From an uncultured Angelakisella sp. (GTDB lineage: Bacteria; Bacillota; Clostridia; Oscillospirales; Ruminococcaceae): a stretch of DNA of 14,214 nt. Every line of letters begins with the position of its first letter. Positions within the stretch are counted from its first letter, which is position 1. The notes beneath the pieces are model-generated. The model was not told the origin of the DNA and did not search any database. It worked only from the letters and a program-made list of their open reading frames with translations. Made by a program: the position numbers and the translations under genes. Shown here in pieces: positions 13,171 through 14,214 of the stretch. Location of the stretch: the NCBI GenBank assembly GCA_947564495.1, contig CANOCD010000006.1, forward strand, positions 1-14,214, given 5' to 3'.

Positions 13171-13490
13171 TGTTTTCCCAAGAGGTGATCTGGCGGGCGG
13201 ACCTGGTCCTGGCGGCGGTGATGTCCCTGGCGGGACTGGGGGCCATGTGGCTGGACAAGACCATCGCCCGCGGAAACGAGGACCGGGCCCGGCGGGGAAA
13301 GAAGCCCCGGCGGCGTATCCCGGAAAAGACGCTCTTTCTCATTGCGGCCCTGGGGGGTTCCCCGGGGGTGCTGGCGGGGATGTACCTCTTCCGGCACAAG
13401 ACGAAACACAAGAGCTTTGTCTTTGGGGTGCCTCTCATTTTGGCGGCCCAGGCCGCTTTGGTCTGGCTGCTGGTGACAAAGCTGGGATAA
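13170..13490 (+). CDS. DUF1294 small membrane protein
   Basis: 106 residues with the DUF1294 signature in order: a first span ending MWLDKTIAR (26-34), the basic linker and RIPEKTL (49-55), a second span with ALGGSPGVLAGM (60-71), FRHKTKH (74-80), and a last span (about 86-102). Function in this family is unknown. The ATG overlaps the upstream stop by one base (TGATG), with GGGGTG seven bases before it; an in-frame ATG at 13155 is an alternative that would add five residues. The gene is followed by a strong terminator and closes the unit. Confidence 0.88.
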   Translation: MFSQEVIWRADLVLAAVMSLAGLGAMWLDKTIARGNEDRARRGKKPRRRIPEKTLFLIAALGGSPGVLAGMYLFRHKTKHKSFVFGVPLILAAQAALVWLLVTKLG

Positions 13491-13493
13491 CAG

Positions 13494-13537
13494 AAAAGAG
13501 CCCCGGAGGGCCGCCGTTTGGCGGGCTCCGGGGCTTT
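13494..13537. terminator. Bidirectional intrinsic terminator between convergent genes
   Basis: A 10-bp outer stem, AGCCCCGGAG (13499-13508) with CTCCGGGGCT (13526-13535), and a 5-bp inner stem, CCGCC (13511-13515) with GGCGG (13520-13524), surround a GTTT loop. The plus strand continues TTTGT. The minus strand continues CTTTTCTGTTA, a good T-rich tail. It serves DUF1294 from the left and the leftward edge gene from the right. Confidence 0.85.
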
Positions 13538-13554
13538 GTGGTGTGTCTTGCTGG

Positions 13555-14214
13555 TTATGCGGCGGGCTCGTAGAAGGAAAGGCCGCTTTCCAGATTCTGC
13601 CCCACTTCTCTAAGCATGGTTAAAAAGGTGTCGGATTCGGCGGTATCCTGGTAGGGGTTCGCCGTGTGAAAGGTCCAGGTAGTAAAGGCCCAGCGGCTAT
13701 TTTGCCATTTGTCGGAATAGTCAGCCTGGAAGAAATCTTCTTTTTTGAGTTCCTCCAATCTTTCATGGGACAAGACCTGGATGATGGCCAGTTCATCGTA
13801 TTTCCGTGGGTCGTCCGTGTAGTAGATATAAAGGCACATCCCCTCAGCTCCTTCATCCAAAGGGGCGCTGGGGACAAAGTGCCAGGGCCGCCCGGTGGAA
13901 CTGGGGGGCAAGGTGACGGAAAAGCCAGCGGCGTCGTTACGGTAGGTGAGGCCGTCCTCGCTCACCGTCCCACGGGAGGATAGGTCGTTCTGCTTTTTGA
14001 CGTCCAGGTAGGTGTTGCCGACATACCGCCAGCCGCCGGGATACTCCCGGATGGTAGTCTCACAGTAGTAGTAGGGGGCATGGTAGTCATCCGCCTCCGG
14101 CAGGAAAGTGACCTTGCAGACCAGGGAGAGGGTATCCCCGACCCGTTTGCCGGAAACGGCCTCGATACGGTCAAACTTTTCATCCCCGCCGGAAAACCGC
14201 TGGGATGAAAAGTT
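13555..14214 (-). CDS. Unrecognised protein, C-terminal 219 residues (partial; continues past the window end)
   Basis: The minus-strand frame ending in TAA at 13557-13555 stays open to the last base of the window, so the gene is at least 219 codons and its start lies outside. The in-frame GTG at 13965 has no good ribosome site and sits in the middle of continuous protein-like sequence, so I do not accept it as the start. Visible are KFDRIEAVSGKRVGDTLSL, an aromatic YHAPYYYC patch, beta-rich GWRYVGNTYLDV, then GLTYRNDAAGFSVTLP and an acidic/aromatic C-terminal domain (WHFVPS, YIYYTDD, YDELAIIQVL, FFQADYSDKW, RWAFTTWTFH). The style resembles extracytoplasmic or lipoprotein beta domains of gut Firmicutes, but I cannot name a family. 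It converges on DUF1294 and shares its terminator. Confidence 0.75.
   Translation of the reverse strand, partial: NFSSQRFSGGDEKFDRIEAVSGKRVGDTLSLVCKVTFLPEADDYHAPYYYCETTIREYPGGWRYVGNTYLDVKKQNDLSSRGTVSEDGLTYRNDAAGFSVTLPPSSTGRPWHFVPSAPLDEGAEGMCLYIYYTDDPRKYDELAIIQVLSHERLEELKKEDFFQADYSDKWQNSRWAFTTWTFHTANPYQDTAESDTFLTMLREVGQNLESGLSFYEPAA

Noticed and set aside
13963..13965. GTG as the start of the right-edge gene
   Set aside because: No suitable ribosome site precedes it, and the frame is open for 83 more codons with protein-like sequence.
1..14214. CRISPR array, tRNA or rRNA genes, insertion sequence
   Set aside because: No regularly spaced repeats, tRNA-like cloverleaf with anticodon and T-loop signature, rRNA sequence or transposase was found; the cloverleaf at 3974-4075 lacks tRNA consensus bases.

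Overview
The window is GC-rich, densely packed bacterial DNA. Strong AGGAGG-type ribosome sites, ATGA/GTGA gene overlaps, a SecA with a C-terminal zinc tail, a flotillin close to Bacillus FloT, and an Rnf-related operon point to an anaerobic, high-GC member of the Clostridia. A gut Oscillospiraceae-type genome (Flavonifractor, Lawsonibacter or Oscillibacter relatives) is my best guess, but that is inference from gene content and not a marker-gene assignment.

Layout. 1-1036, leftward: the first 17 codons of a gene with a signal-peptide-like start, its consensus promoter and a dyad over its ribosome site, then a complete tyrosine recombinase. 1126-3944, rightward: promoter and secA. 3945-4300: a noncoding gap holding a roughly 100-nt cloverleaf-like palindromic element and a further hairpin. 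4301-8866: a tightly coupled operon of GNAT acetyltransferase, rpe and four Rnf-related genes in the order C-D-E-A. 8942-11363: flotillin and a YihY-family membrane protein, closed by two tandem terminators. 11426-13490: a promoter and structured leader, an MDR dehydrogenase-like protein, an unknown single-span membrane protein and a DUF1294 protein, closed by a terminator shared with a convergent gene. 13555-14214, leftward: the C-terminal part of an unrecognised protein that runs off the edge.

The most interesting part is the Rnf-like set. The order matches the clostridial rnfCDGEAB operon with G and B missing. Compared with remembered E. coli Rsx sequences, all four cysteines that would hold the intramembrane [2Fe-2S] cluster between RnfA and RnfE are replaced, the threonine motif for covalent FMN in RnfD is absent, and RnfC has lost its barrel segment and glycine-rich nucleotide/flavin loop. 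The two 4Fe-4S motifs of RnfC and the membrane folds of A, D and E are intact, and the genes are clean, overlapping and well translated. This looks like a maintained Rnf-derived complex with a different electron path or a different job, not a decaying operon. The flotillin and YihY genes follow 75 bp downstream and may be co-transcribed.
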